From contig JADNYJ010000424.1 in assembly GCA_015501075.1 (NCBI GenBank), positions 1-27,471 of the forward strand: DNA of 27,471 nt, read 5' to 3'. Made by a program: the position numbers and the translations under genes. Of the stretch, positions 1-10,800 are shown piece after piece. The number at the start of each line of letters is the position of its first letter. Position 1 is the first letter of the stretch. Below the pieces are notes generated by a model. The model did not search any database. It saw only the letters and a program-made list of their open reading frames with translations, and had not been told where the DNA came from. This DNA is from Gymnopilus junonius. Its lineage: Eukaryota; Basidiomycota; Agaricomycetes; Agaricales; Galerinaceae.

Positions 1-1753
1 GGCTTTCTTGATTTTCTCTGCTACTTCCTGACTCCTTTCTCTGCTCTAACTTCTCTTTCTTTGTTTCTTTGTTTTTCTTGTAGATTTTGGGGCAGCGTAT
101 TTTGCCCACTGGTTCATCTCGTATTTTGCCTGTATTTATTTGACTAAGAATTTGGGGGTCCTCTGGGGTTTGTGAATAGCTGGGCTTAGTCATTTCCCTG
201 CTATTGTCTACTCCTTCATCGAATGCTTTAGAAACCCTCATCGAGTTTATTATTGGAGTACAAATACTGATGAATATCTTCATCATCTAGCCTCTCCAAG
301 ATGTCCTTGGCTTGTTCTTGGGTTATTGGACCTGCATTAGCCAATACTTGAGTCATTTGAATTAACCCTGGTGTCTTATGCTGGCTTGATGAAGCAGGTT
401 TCTTGAATATAGCCTCCACCCAATCCTTCATGGACACTGAACCAGGTCCAGAGGGCATGAGGGTGCCATTGGCCATTTGGGCTCAGCCATTATTGTCTAC
501 AATAATCCACCCTTCCTTTACATGAGCGTCGCAGTGTGGACAATTATCGTGGTGATGGCCAGGTTCCCTACAGTAATAGCAACCCATGTTTGTGCTATTA
601 TTGTTTACCACTATGCTTGGCTGTCTGTAATATCCTACAGACTGCTGAGGGGATTTGACATTTTGGTGAAAGCCTGCATTGTTTTTACAAGCTCATTTAT
701 GAGTTCCTTGGCTTGGTGCCTAGCAATTTTTAATTCATCAAGAAAGGCCACCAAACTCGCATCTGTTTGCTCCCCTTTTATGCTGACTGAAGTCTGCATG
801 CTATTTGTTACTTCCCCGCTTTGCTTTGTTCCCACTCTATCTACTGTCATCGCTCAAGCCCCTTGCACTATGTTAATTGCAACATCCATGGCCATGTCTA
901 AATCATATTGGTCTTCTACTCTGCGAGTTTGAGGTTGCTTATCTGCTGCTGCCAATACATCAAGCCTGTTAACCACTCATTCCTGGAATTCCTTACTGAG
1001 GCAATCCAGGAATAAGTCAATGGCTTCATGGTTTGACAGGACAGCAGGTTCTTTGAACAGACTCCTGGCTTCTGCGACAAATTCTCTTTTGAAAGCTTGG
1101 AGGTCTTTGAGTTCATCAGAGGCTATAGGGGAATGTTTCCTACAGATCTTCTTTAGCTTGGTAATTGACCCTAGCTCATCATCCAAGGCTTCGATGTAGC
1201 TTTCTTGGAGCTCCTTCTTGAATTCAACCCAAGTTCCTGCATCATATTTATTGAAGAACTGCCATTGTTTTTTTGGTTCAGGCATCAGCATATTTGCCCA
1301 CCATAGTGACTTTTTCACAGTCATCAGTAATGCTTCCTCTTTTAAAGAGGTCTTCCATTCATCCAAGAACCTGTTTAGCTCTGAGGGTTTATCTCCTTCA
1401 AATTTAGGAGCATCCCTCATGCTGGGGAGCAGTACTTTAGATGAATCAGAAGGCATATTGCATGCTAATTCGATATCAGGTAATGGTAACAGTGGTGGTG
1501 CAGAGCATATAATTGGGGTTATAGTTTGATTGGTTCTTATATTTCTTGCTAGTTTCTTTTTACTAGCTTCTAATCCTAATGTCTCTTTTCCTGCTCATAG
1601 CGAGTTTGACGTGAGTCTTGCTTTTGGTATAGATTTTTGTATTAAATCACCAGGCCTGCCACTAGGTGGTTTAGAGGCTGGGATTCTAACAGTAAGTGGT
1701 CTCACTGACTTGTCTGCAGAGGTTCCTTGGACTGGACTCTCGTTTGAAGCCAT
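1..1753 (-). pseudogene. Decayed gag of an LTR retrotransposon (element A), partial at left edge
   Basis: Reading leftward from an ATG at 1753, one frame gives a Gag-like protein. A proline-rich start is followed by a capsid-like helical part (about 1456-860, with FEGDKPSELNRFLDEW and NKYDAGTWVEFKKEL). Next is a CCHC zinc knuckle at 581-540 (CYYCREPGHHHDNC, spacing C-x2-C-x4-H-x4-C). The frame is broken by four in-frame TGA stops (near 1599, at about 976, 851 and 477) and by a 1-nt frame change near 680. After a TAA at 228 a long lysine/glutamate-rich frame continues in the +1 frame from about 229 to the window start, as expected for the segment between gag and pol. No protease or reverse transcriptase is visible; they would lie to the left. 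The family is typical of Ty3/gypsy elements, but without pol this is an inference. Not functional. Confidence 0.8.
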
Positions 1754-1790
1754 TTTGACTGCAAGAAACTGATCTTTTAGTCTGTTGCCT

Positions 1791-1808
1791 CCCTCACGGT
1801 GGGCTCCA
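1791..1808 (-). other. Candidate primer-binding site of element A
   Basis: On the minus strand, TGGAGCCCACCGTG starts two bases after the proposed LTR end and about 40 bp before the gag ATG. It begins with TGG, the complement of a tRNA CCA end, and has the right position for a (-) strand primer site. I could not match it to a named tRNA, so it is only a candidate. Confidence 0.35.
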
Positions 1809-1810
1809 GA

Positions 1811-3052
1811 TGAAATGCTAGTTCTTGCTTAAGGGTGAACGTAAGAGTAGAGCTCTTAGTTTAGCATGCTAGTTATCATCCTACAACAACAACAACACAC
1901 TCTACTTCAAACTCAACTCTTGTCTTCGCAAACACCTCTATTGAGACAAGCTCTAGGTAAAGTTGTTTGGAGGCTTGATAGATTTTAAGATCTTAGTGAC
2001 TTGGTAGTCTTTTGGTTGGCTTTTAACCGGGTGCTTTGATTTAACTGTCTGCACTAAACACGGTAGAGTATCTTAGCAAGTTCTGACCCTTTTATGAAAT
2101 GAAACAAAATGAGGGTTCTCAATGCAAATGGCTTTCAATGAAATGAAATGAAATGGCCACAACTTCAATTGATTTCAATGAAATAAAATGGAATGATCAA
2201 TTATCTGGTTTAATCACTGAGGTACTCCTCCTGACATGTCGCACTATTATCTGTGCTCTAGGGGTGGATTGCCTGCCTATTCTACTGGTTTTCTACAGCT
2301 TTTATACCTGTGAGAGAGTCTCTATTATTAGCGCATAAAACTGCTGGGTGTACTCTATCCCTACTCAGCAGGTCCATGCCTAAATCGGCCACTATTTTAC
2401 TAATGTACTTTTGAGTGATGGGAAACTGTCCACTCAGTTAGGTCTGATTAATTTGGCTGGTGGTCTTATCTCAGGATAATGAATGCCTATTTAGTCTAGA
2501 TGCTAGGCCTCGAGCTATTGCGCCATGGTGGGTCAGGCCGGTGGGTGGACTATCTCCCACTTATGCCATATCTATTATTGGAAGGGTTGCTCCTGGGAAT
2601 GCACCTACAGTTTCCACGCTAATCACCATATTTCCTTATGCGAGCTATTTAGATATTTTGGGCTACCTCTGTATTTAGAGGTTTGCACTATTATCAGGTC
2701 TTGGGTATCATCACGTATCGGCAATGCCCCTCTTGATAGTTAATGACTCGAGTGTATTACTAGGTCCTATTTAGATCTTTGGTAACCTTCGTTATAGGCA
2801 CCTCTAAGCTTACTGAATAGACCTAGTCCTAGGTCATTACTCAGTTACTACCGTCATGCTATTGGTAGTAGTTTCATAATAGACACTCTGTCTTTAGTTG
2901 GCCAGTACGAGGTCATACCACCTACTCTTAATACCCTTGTATTAGGTGTGTTATCTGGGATCATTAATGATATATTTAGTGCATAAATATAGTAAAATCA
3001 CAAAATTCATGGGTAACCAGGTAGGTACCCTATCATCAGAAGTAGAGTTACA
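1811..3052 (-). repeat. Candidate 5' LTR of element A
   Basis: On the minus strand this segment starts TGTAAC at 3052, exactly where the gag frame of element B is cut, and ends ATTTCA at 1811, just before the candidate primer site. It holds no credible coding frame. It contains short AATGA-type tandem repeats (about 2088-2160) and a CAA run (about 1885-1895). A length of about 1.24 kb is long but possible for such elements. The other LTR copy is outside the window, so neither the length nor the target duplication can be confirmed. Confidence 0.4.
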
Positions 3053-3496
3053 CTGTAAAATAAAACCATTGAGTTTCCAGGTGTTGGAGCCATTGAAGGT
3101 GTCAGGCTCATGGGCTTTGGTCTTGGTAACCTTAGGGCTATTGCGATGCCTGAGCTCTTTGGTCATGAGCATCATAGCTTCAGTGAGATTCAGAGTGGGG
3201 TCGTGGTTGGAGTTGTGATCAGAGTGATCAGGGTGGGGGTCAAAATCATTGCCATCATCATCGGGGTCAGGTTCACCACCAGGGGAACCAGGAGCAGGAG
3301 GTGGCAATAGATTGGGACTGGTTTGTCTTGTTGATGAGGGTCCCAAGGGTAAGGGAGTCAGAGTACTGAGGCAGGATGGATGTTGTGTGTTTGGACAGTC
3401 AGGGTAGTCTCTGATGTTCTGAATCACAATGGTGTGGGATTCATTTTGTCCAGCTGCATGGGAGTTGGCAGTAGTATGGGATGTTGTAGTGGCCAT
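3053..3496 (-). pseudogene. Gag N-terminal fragment of a second LTR element (element B), interrupted by element A
   Basis: From an ATG at 3496 the frame gives a threonine/proline-rich N-terminus, an acidic stretch rich in D, H and N, then KAHEPDTFNGSNTWKLNGFI and LQCN. The EPDTFxGS...KLxGFxLQC pattern is what I know from basidiomycete Ty3/gypsy Gag proteins, just before the capsid domain. The similarity stops at LQCN, at 3053, where the TGTAAC end of element A begins; the further residues of the open frame (to 2951) belong to LTR sequence. The remainder of this gag would lie beyond the left edge, on the other side of element A. Truncated, not functional. Confidence 0.7.
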
Positions 3497-4070
3497 GGTC
3501 AGGAGTCCAGAAGCAGTATGAGTTCATATATACTGTTAAGTTCTTGCTGATCTAAATGAAGGGAAGGGCAGAGCAGGCAGAGGAGATCCACATCAGAGCT
3601 ACAGCAGAGTATGTCGGTATTGGAGTTGGTCTTAGCATAAACATATGTAGGCATAGGGTTGAGACTTCAGCTTCAACATATGTGTTGCACTCCATTGTCT
3701 GGATGTTGTCTCAAATTTCAGAGTCAGATTGGAACAAGAGAGTGGAGTAGAGGGCATGGATTGATTAATGAACAATATATGAACTAAGGTACTTAATAAT
3801 AGTTCTAAGGTTTTTATACTATGGAGGAAACTAAGCAGAGACCATATGTGTACTAGTGAGCAGGTAGACATGTAAGTTATTCTGCACTACTCAGAGTTCT
3901 CTAGCTACATGTAATCTAAGTGTCTATGTGTTCTGGGACTTGTAATATTTCAAGGAGATCATAAGGTCAGAGTTCATATAGTCAGAGATCAGAGTTGGTC
4001 AGAGGCATGTATATAACAGCATGTATAAGCATGTAATGTCCATACGTTGTCACTATCCATGCCTGGCTAC
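3497..4070 (-). other. Probable 5' leader and LTR region of element B
   Basis: This is non-coding sequence directly upstream of the element B gag on the minus strand. It includes a TATA-like AGTATAAAAA (3820-3811), as expected of an LTR promoter, and an AT-rich region with many ACATG/CATGT words. I could not fix LTR ends or a primer site, so the extent is approximate. Confidence 0.3.
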
Positions 4071-4639
4071 TTCATATACAAAAATTTTTCAAAAATCTTC
4101 TCTGCTACCAAAAAAAGGTGCATGTCATGGCTCAACCAGCCACCTGCCAAAACCAAAATTTCAGCAGGCCTGTCATGCATCATGGGGCCTGCCAAATTGA
4201 ATGAAATACTACAGTATTTTTTTTGATTAATGATGCAGGAATAAGCAGTGGTAACTTTGGAAGATTCTGCATGATGCCACTTTGATGAAAAATATGGTGT
4301 TGTATGAATCAAGGCAGTCAATTCAAGTTAGTTTGGAAAGTTTGCTCTTATGGTCTTGAATAGTTTCTAACTTTTCATGCTCAGCCCTGAATTAAAACTC
4401 TGATGATCTCAGATTCTCTCTAACTTGAAAATCTAGCCTTACAGAAAGTCACCCATTATATGTTAATCATAGCTCACATCACATATATCATGGGTCTGTC
4501 TACAAGAGACTAGTATTTAATAGACAAATTTCAAAGCAGCACATGGTCTACACATTGCTATGTAGAATCGCACTGCCACTCCATAACATTCCATAGAGCT
4601 GTGCAGATTCATGTCAGTGAATCATTTCCAAGAGTGTAT
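4071..4639. other. Stretch without recognisable feature
   Basis: AT-rich, CpG-poor sequence. A short minus-strand open frame (4067-4321) has no recognisable motif and weak coding character. I see no repeat partner elsewhere in the window. Confidence 0.4.
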
Positions 4640-5100
4640 AAGACTACTTATGCTGAGGGATTTACAGGGGCCTTGGGCAGGTGCTGAGCATGCCAAGAGT
4701 CACATGCTCATGACCTGCAGTTGATGCATCACATTCAGTCCTCCAAAGTAAAGTCAAGAAAGCTCACAGGGCACCTTCCCCAACTTGCTCGGATGGGCAC
4801 CAAGGTGGAACTGACACACTGGGTGGTTAAAAATAGCCTGCTTCTCAGCCCATCACTTTGCACAATGCATCTTCATGGCCATCTCTGGTCTCGCATGTCA
4901 CATCTTTGACCTTTTGTGAACCTGTTCCCTCCCTCCCCTGCTTGAAAATGTGTTTTATACTATATTGTTTACATAGCAGTACAGATATATATATTAGAAT
5001 AAGTTATCATGAAAATAAACAGCTGTAATGCCTTCTTATGCAATTAAACAAGCTATTGATTCTTTAGACTGCAATTCAAACTAGTTCAAGTCAATAAGTA
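4640..5100 (+). repeat. Repeat unit A (diverged, CpG-depleted copy)
   Basis: This segment is homologous, in opposite orientation, to 5600-6058 (A'). Shared landmarks in order are the GAGGGATTTAC start, GGCCTTGGGCAGGTGC, GAGCATGCCAAGAGTCA, CTGTTCCCTCCCTCCC and the GTTCAAGTCAATAAGTA end. Where A' has CpG, A usually has TpG or CpA, for example GCCGAG against GCTGAG, TTTACGGGG against TTTACAGGGG, GTCGATGCATCGC against GTTGATGCATCAC. No coding function is seen. Confidence 0.75.
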
Positions 5101-5590
5101 GGGTTATTTGGATAGATTTACTGTAAAGCCCGTAAAGCCAGATATTTTTAGCACGGACCTGAGGATGGTGCCCCGGAATGCATCAGAACTCATCCAGTTC
5201 TGGGCTAGGTGTGATGTGATTGCACATGAAGGTAGCCGAGCTTGCGGAAAGGAAGTCAAAAAGGAAGTCAATTACAAAGGCTTTTTTTAGAGTCATGTAC
5301 AGTAGGGACTCAAGGGAAATTTTTTAGTCAAAGAGAATATATCACCAAAATTTCAGCATTCTTTTCAGGAGGCAGAGAAATTTTTTTGAAGTTCAAAGGT
5401 ATGGAAAAGATGTGTCTAGAGTGTACCTGAGCTCACACCGGCATGCTCGGGAGAGCTTGAGCCACCCATCACTCCGAGGCTCTGGCTTTACAGTGGAAAT
5501 GAACCAGCTCACTTTGTGTAAATCCAGTGTAAAGCGAGCTGGATTTACCGTAAATCCCTCCAGATAAGCTACTTATTGAACTTATGTCCG
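5095..5590 (+). repeat. Repeat unit B (left arm of a fold-back element)
   Basis: This arm is homologous in inverted orientation to 6060-6516 (B') over its whole length. Landmarks are the outer TAAGTAGGGTTATTTGGATA, then CAGAACTCATCCAGTTCTGG, TGTACAGTAGGGA, a region around ATTTCAGCATT, GGCTTTACAGTGGAAATGAA and the inner CTACTTATTGAACTTATG. Together B, A' and B' form a 1.42-kb fold-back structure with arms of nearly 0.5 kb. It also holds the near-perfect palindrome GGATTTACCGTAAATCC. Confidence 0.75.
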
Positions 5591-5599
5591 CCAAAAGGA

Positions 5600-6058
5600 A
5601 TACTTATTGACTTGAACCAGCTCAAATTGCAGTCTGCAGCAGTACCCAGTTCAACTGCATTGAAAAGGCCATTGCCACTGTCTATTCCCATTATAACATA
5701 TTTAGTACATGTTTCTGCAATTCTGTGTAATTATTTTGGTACATAAGATGTGTTTAAGGGAGGGAGGGAACAGAGCTCGAGATGAGACCGAAGACAGCTG
5801 CCAAAGATGCATCCCGCTGCCAAGTGATGGGCTATTTTTGGGCCACCCAGCACATCAGCCCCATCAATCCGCCCTCGGTGTCCATCCTGATCGAGCTGGG
5901 GAAGCCATGCCTGCAAGTTCTCTTGACTCTGGAGGACAACCAGGCGCTCGAATGCGATGCATCGACTGCAGGTCACGAGCACATGACTCTTGGCATGCTC
6001 GGCACCTGCCCAAGGCCCCGTAAATCCCTCGGCATAAGTAGCCACTTTGGCATACATA
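5600..6058 (-). repeat. Repeat unit A' (inverted, CpG-retaining copy of A)
   Basis: Inverted homologue of 4640-5100, lying as the centre between arms B and B'. It keeps many CpG sites that A has lost. A minus-strand open frame (6057-5731, 108 aa) spans it, but the copy at 4640-4960 does not keep it open and no domain is recognisable, so I do not call a gene. Confidence 0.7.
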
Positions 6059-6059
6059 A

Positions 6060-6516
6060 GTTCAATAAGTAGCTTATTTTGAGGGATTTATGGTAAATCC
6101 AGCTTGCTTTACACTGGATTTACATGAAATGAGCCAGTTCATTTCCACTGTAAAGCCAGGGCTTCAGAGTGATCAGTGGCTCAGGCCACCATGGCACACC
6201 CTAGGACATGCCTTACATACCTCACAGATTCAAAGAAGATTCAGAGAACTTTGCTGCCTCTCAAACAAATGCTGAAATTATAATATTTTATTTCCTTCTC
6301 ACTAATTTTTTTTCCAAACTCCCTACTGTACAAGACTCTAAAAAGATTACATGACCTCCTTTCCAGAAGCTTGGTTACCTTCATGTTGGAATCACGTCAT
6401 GCCTAGCCCAGAACTGGATGAGTTCTGATGTGTTCCAGGGTGCCATCCTTGGGTCCATGCTAAAAATATCTGGCTTTATAGGCTTTACTGTAAATCTATC
6501 CAAATAACCCTACTTA
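6060..6516 (-). repeat. Repeat unit B' (right arm of the fold-back element)
   Basis: Inverted homologue of 5095-5590, ending at the right with CCCTACTTAAGTA. The outermost matching base pairs put the fold-back ends near 5095 and 6516. No clear target-site duplication was found at these ends. Confidence 0.7.
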
Positions 6517-6550
6517 AGTACAATAGAGCAGACTACACTAAGAGGTCATC

Positions 6551-7783
6551 TAGACCAGAAGCCGATCTGTCTATGAAGGAGGGTCTGTCAATAGACAGAC
6601 TGGGATTTCTGAGTTTAAATCACCATAGCGCACATTTTCCATGGTCCTCCCATGTAAAGAACCATGGGATCTGACCAACCCTAAACTTGCTCCTCCCTCT
6701 GATTGCATCTGCCTCAACAAAGCATGTCAGGTCAGCTCTTCCCTCTGCATTTTCATCTCATATGGGCCCTATGGGGGACCTGCAGGTCATACTAATGCTG
6801 ATATATTTCAAATGGATCTGAGGAAGAATATATAAACTAAATTCTCAATGATATATGCCAACTTTCCACCTGCACTCATCCAAAATGCATATATGGTCCA
6901 AATCCCTCAAAATCTTGTGCCTGCAGCAGACTTCTGGGCTTCTTATAACCTGAACAAGTTACACTAGGGCTGCATGTAGTTTCTGTCTTCCAATATTATT
7001 AGCTGAAATCAGGTTGAGAATGTTGAAAAGCTTCTGATTTTCTCCTTGTAAAATTCAACATGATAAGCTGAATGTTCTGGCTTGCACTTGTCAAGGATTC
7101 TAGAGTAAGATCAAAAGGACTTGGTTACCCCCTCACTACTGGTTAAACCTCATAAGAGGAAAATATTTCTTTGGTCCAGGACCAAAAGGAATCTGTGAGC
7201 ACTGGCTTGCTCATGGCCATCTCAAAATGAGAAGATGGTCAGAATCTCCACTACTCTCCACACTATGGGGCAGCCCTTCTGCAGAATCCATCCCTGAGTT
7301 TTGCATAACTCCAAAAGTATCTGGCATGAGAGCAGTCTTGAACTGCACCATAATAATTGAATAAGCGGGCCTGCACAAGAAAGAGGCTGAAATTATGATG
7401 AGGTTGACAGAATATTTGATGTAGTTTCAATTGTGAATGTGGAGAACTGAGCATCATAGGGAGCCTCTGTTGGGCCTGCTGTCTCTTTTTGGGACACTTT
7501 GGTGGTGATGGTTTGGGAGCAGCCAGTATCTCTGCGGAAGTCCTGGGATGAAGCATCAGAGAGGTGTGTAGAGCCTATGCCAGGGGAGATGATGAGGGGA
7601 CAGTGGGAGCACTGCCCTAGGGCCTGCATGACTTAAGCTACTTTGTTTAGGGGTGGTCAAGATCAGCTGTTATCTATATGGCAGGACTGTGGAAAATGTG
7701 CGCTATGGTAATTTAAACTCAGATATCCTGGCCTGTATATTGACAAGCCTCACTCGCTTTCATATACAGGCAGTAACAGCCTA
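6551..7783. mobile_element. M1: old TIR DNA transposon, same family as M2
   Basis: The element begins TAGACC and ends GCCTA, flanked on both sides by GGTCATC (6544-6550 and 7784-7790), a probable target duplication. The inverted ends share, in order, CTGTCTATGAA, CAATAGACAG, CTGAGTTTAAAT and ATAGCGCACATTTTCC over about 110 bp. The same terminal words occur, with more CpG, in M2 (25829-26681), so the two are one family. M1 is longer and CpG-poor, so it looks older. The 9-bp duplication and long TIRs of M2 point to a Mutator-like (MULE) group, but no transposase is present to prove it. Confidence 0.8.
7263..7556 (-). pseudogene. Small M1 ORF remnant (TSAEILAA family)
   Basis: The minus-strand frame starts MLHPRTSAEILAAPKPSPPK and is then basic. 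Its N-terminus matches the ORF in M2 (26482-26195; MIPKTSAEILAAAKPPPAKK), with the same placement inside the right TIR. Downstream of the basic stretch the two diverge. Shared coding over two copies of very different age suggests the 5' end of a real element gene, perhaps of a lost transposase. Function not recognised. Confidence 0.5.
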
Positions 7784-7802
7784 GGTCATCATCTGCCTTC
7801 AT

Positions 7803-10800
7803 TAGGGTTGGGTAAAAAACCTCCGAGGGGGTTCCTTACCAGTAATTTACTGCCCCCCTGCCAGGCCTTGGTAATTTACCAGTAATTTACTTAGTAATTT
7901 ACCCATCACGTGCATAAAATATATTTGATTTTTCGATTTTTTCCCCCGGCCTGCGGCGCTCCAATCCACGCAAAACTTGATACACGACTATGACATCATG
8001 AATTCAGCCAACGCTATCTCTACACGAACTTATGCTACATCAGTCATCAAAATCCATGGAGAAGTCATTGTCCTCGCCATCACCTTCAACATGTTTACCC
8101 GGGGTTGCAGAAATCGCCTTCCCATCACCATCCTTCTTGATCTCTACCTCCTTTTCACTGGCTAGGAAAGTGGAGAGGTACTTTGAACAGAGGTTAATGG
8201 CATTCTTGCTGGGATCATTGACATCCGCTTTGAGTGTCTTGGCCAGCTCACAAGTACTATCCGAGCTGCTGGGTTCATCAAGCCATGAGTCATCTTCTTC
8301 ATCTAAAACCTTTTCTGACTCTGGAGTTTCACCAGCAGTACAAAATATCTTCAACTTCACATCATAGAATTTTACTGTCGGTCGGGGTGTTGAGTGTTTG
8401 TGGGCCTTGAGGTCAAGAATGTAAGTGTCATTGTTGCCTTGAGCTCAAGCAAGCTGAACATACCTTGGCTTCTGTTGAATAGTACTGACGCACTACCGTC
8501 TGAGCTGCCATTTGACTGACAGACAGCCTGGAGCGCAATGCTGGAGTTATCCAAGTGAAAGCTGACACTGTGCGCTCTTCTGCCATTGAGTTAGCTCTGA
8601 CTGAAAATATTTTGATTGCAAGGATCTGGACATCAACATTTTCAGCAATCTGGAAATGAAGATATATTTTCAAGCACTCACAGGAAGAATCTGTGCAAAC
8701 TGATGGCCTTGCAAAGCTTGCCACCATGCGATAATGGCTTTATCATTGTCAACTTGAACATTGAAGGGGAATTGCTGCCTTGCATACATCTTCAATTCAT
8801 TGAGTAGCTGATTTTTGAAATCGGTCACATGGCCTTTCCACTTTGTGAGTGCTTCTTTATGTCCTTTCATGATTTCACTCTCAGAGCTCTGTAGCAGGAA
8901 CCACATCACCCTTTTAAATGTCGAGAAATGGGATATTCCACTATAATCAATGGCCTGATTCTCTGGTGCTCTGTCTTTGCTAAAGAGGTCAGACTTGAGA
9001 TATACTAGGGCATATTGGTCAATGACAACATGGATTGCTAGAGTAATATACATACTAGGATTCAAGTAAGCTCCTGCCAGATAGAGCATGGAGGCAGTTG
9101 CCAGTTTGCCCTTCGCAAAGAGTTGATCATGGCGCGCATTCAAAATGCCGATGATCTGCTCTTGCACATTGGAAGGAATCTCACACCAGGGTCGAGCCAA
9201 CTCCTCCTTGATGGCCCATATTGTTGCATGCCAGAATATGTAAACATCACCTACCATTGCATCATTTGATTCAAGGCAAGTGAGGGCTTTCAAAGCTGGA
9301 GAGCATACTTTGATGAGCTGTCCAAGAATTTTTTCGAACTGATAATTGGCAGTCATTGCAGGAATAAAATATTCTGCAAGGTCCTACACAGCAATAGGTG
9401 AGCACCATGATTCCAAACGTCCAGAAAGTAAACTGTACCTCGAGATCAAATACATCTCACTCAATGATCTTTTTGAGTGCAGGCAAATTGACCTGAACGG
9501 ACCAAGCTGCAAGGATGAGCATCCCAAATCGGGTCTTCCCAATAGCGTCAAGACCTTTCATAATTCCACAAAGCTCATGTGCAATCTTTAATTCTGTAAT
9601 GCCAGGATGGGATTTGTGGAATTTCTTGATGACAGTGTGCATTGTAGTAATAGTCGATCCGAAGTGAGCAAGCTTTGCAATGTTCTTTATCATGTTGCTG
9701 ATGAAATGGACAATGTCGGGAAGGTTGAAAACTGTTGGTATTTCTTTGACTAACAATTCATGGAACAGGCGAGTGTTTCCTGTGCTGTCGCACACAACAG
9801 CACCAATACGAGAGTGCCCAACCTTGTCAATTACCTATGAATTATCTTATCAGTTTTTATTTCTAGATGCTCGGGCAGGGTGACGTACACTGAGGACAAG
9901 CATCTTGATCCACTCAGCGGTGTGAGACTTCGACGTCGCTTCTTGCATTTCCATCAAGTACACCTTTCTTCTTCCTCCCATCATCTCTGGCATTGACATA
10001 TGCACTGTCCAGAATGACTCCCTTCCCCTCGAGGTTCCTCCATCACATGACACTGTGATATCTTCTGCTTTCATAAGAATTTCAATCTGTTTCTGCAAGA
10101 TGAGCTCAGCCTCAGCTGGAATCAAGACTTCTTCAAGTTTTGCACGGGTTGGCGATTGTAGGATGGGTCAGCAGTGATCAGCAACTCCCTCCATATGTCG
10201 AAGCTGGAGATATATCAGTACAACAGAAGAATTTAACCCCAATGAGGTCCAGCCTCTTGTGGCATTCATGACGGCCCAGGTTGTGTACATCTCTGAACCA
10301 CTGATGGCCAGTTTCTGATTTCATTTTCTTCACAGCTTTAACCTTGTCAGCAGTGGGTTCAGCTTGAACCATGTCAGTTTGCAGGCTGGGAGCGGCAGAG
10401 GGCAATTGTTGGGAAGGGGCTTGTGTAATGAGGTGCGCCTTTGCTGCAGCTTGAACATCTTCGGGTACATCTGGGCAGTTGTTTGCATGGCGCACGGCAC
10501 GGTCACTGTTGCGATTGCTGTAGAGCATTCGCAACCACCAATGCACTGATATAATGCCTTCCAAGGCTCAGAAGGATGGTAACACTTGCAGAGGAGCTGA
10601 TTAAGCAATTTGCTTGTTGGCCACCCACCTTTCTTCCTTTTGCTAGTCAGTTTCATGACAGGCATGTCAATCACATTCTTCTCACCAGTCCACACCTTTG
10701 TATCATCCAAGTCATTCTCCCACTTATCTTCTTCATCAGTCCCAGACTCCTCACTATCAGCCTCGTCTTTCCATGTTTCTTTTGAGGTAAATGAAAGTAA

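Noticed and set aside
200..235. Programmed +1 frameshift between gag and the following frame of element A
   Set aside because: A slippery site is not evident and the gene already has several random lesions; the continuation cannot be seen in this window.
4067..4321. 84-aa minus-strand ORF
   Set aside because: Low-complexity AT-rich context, no motif, no homologue in the window.
5731..6057. 108-aa minus-strand ORF in repeat unit A'
   Set aside because: The homologous copy A does not keep the frame, no motif is recognised, and it lies in an inverted repeat.
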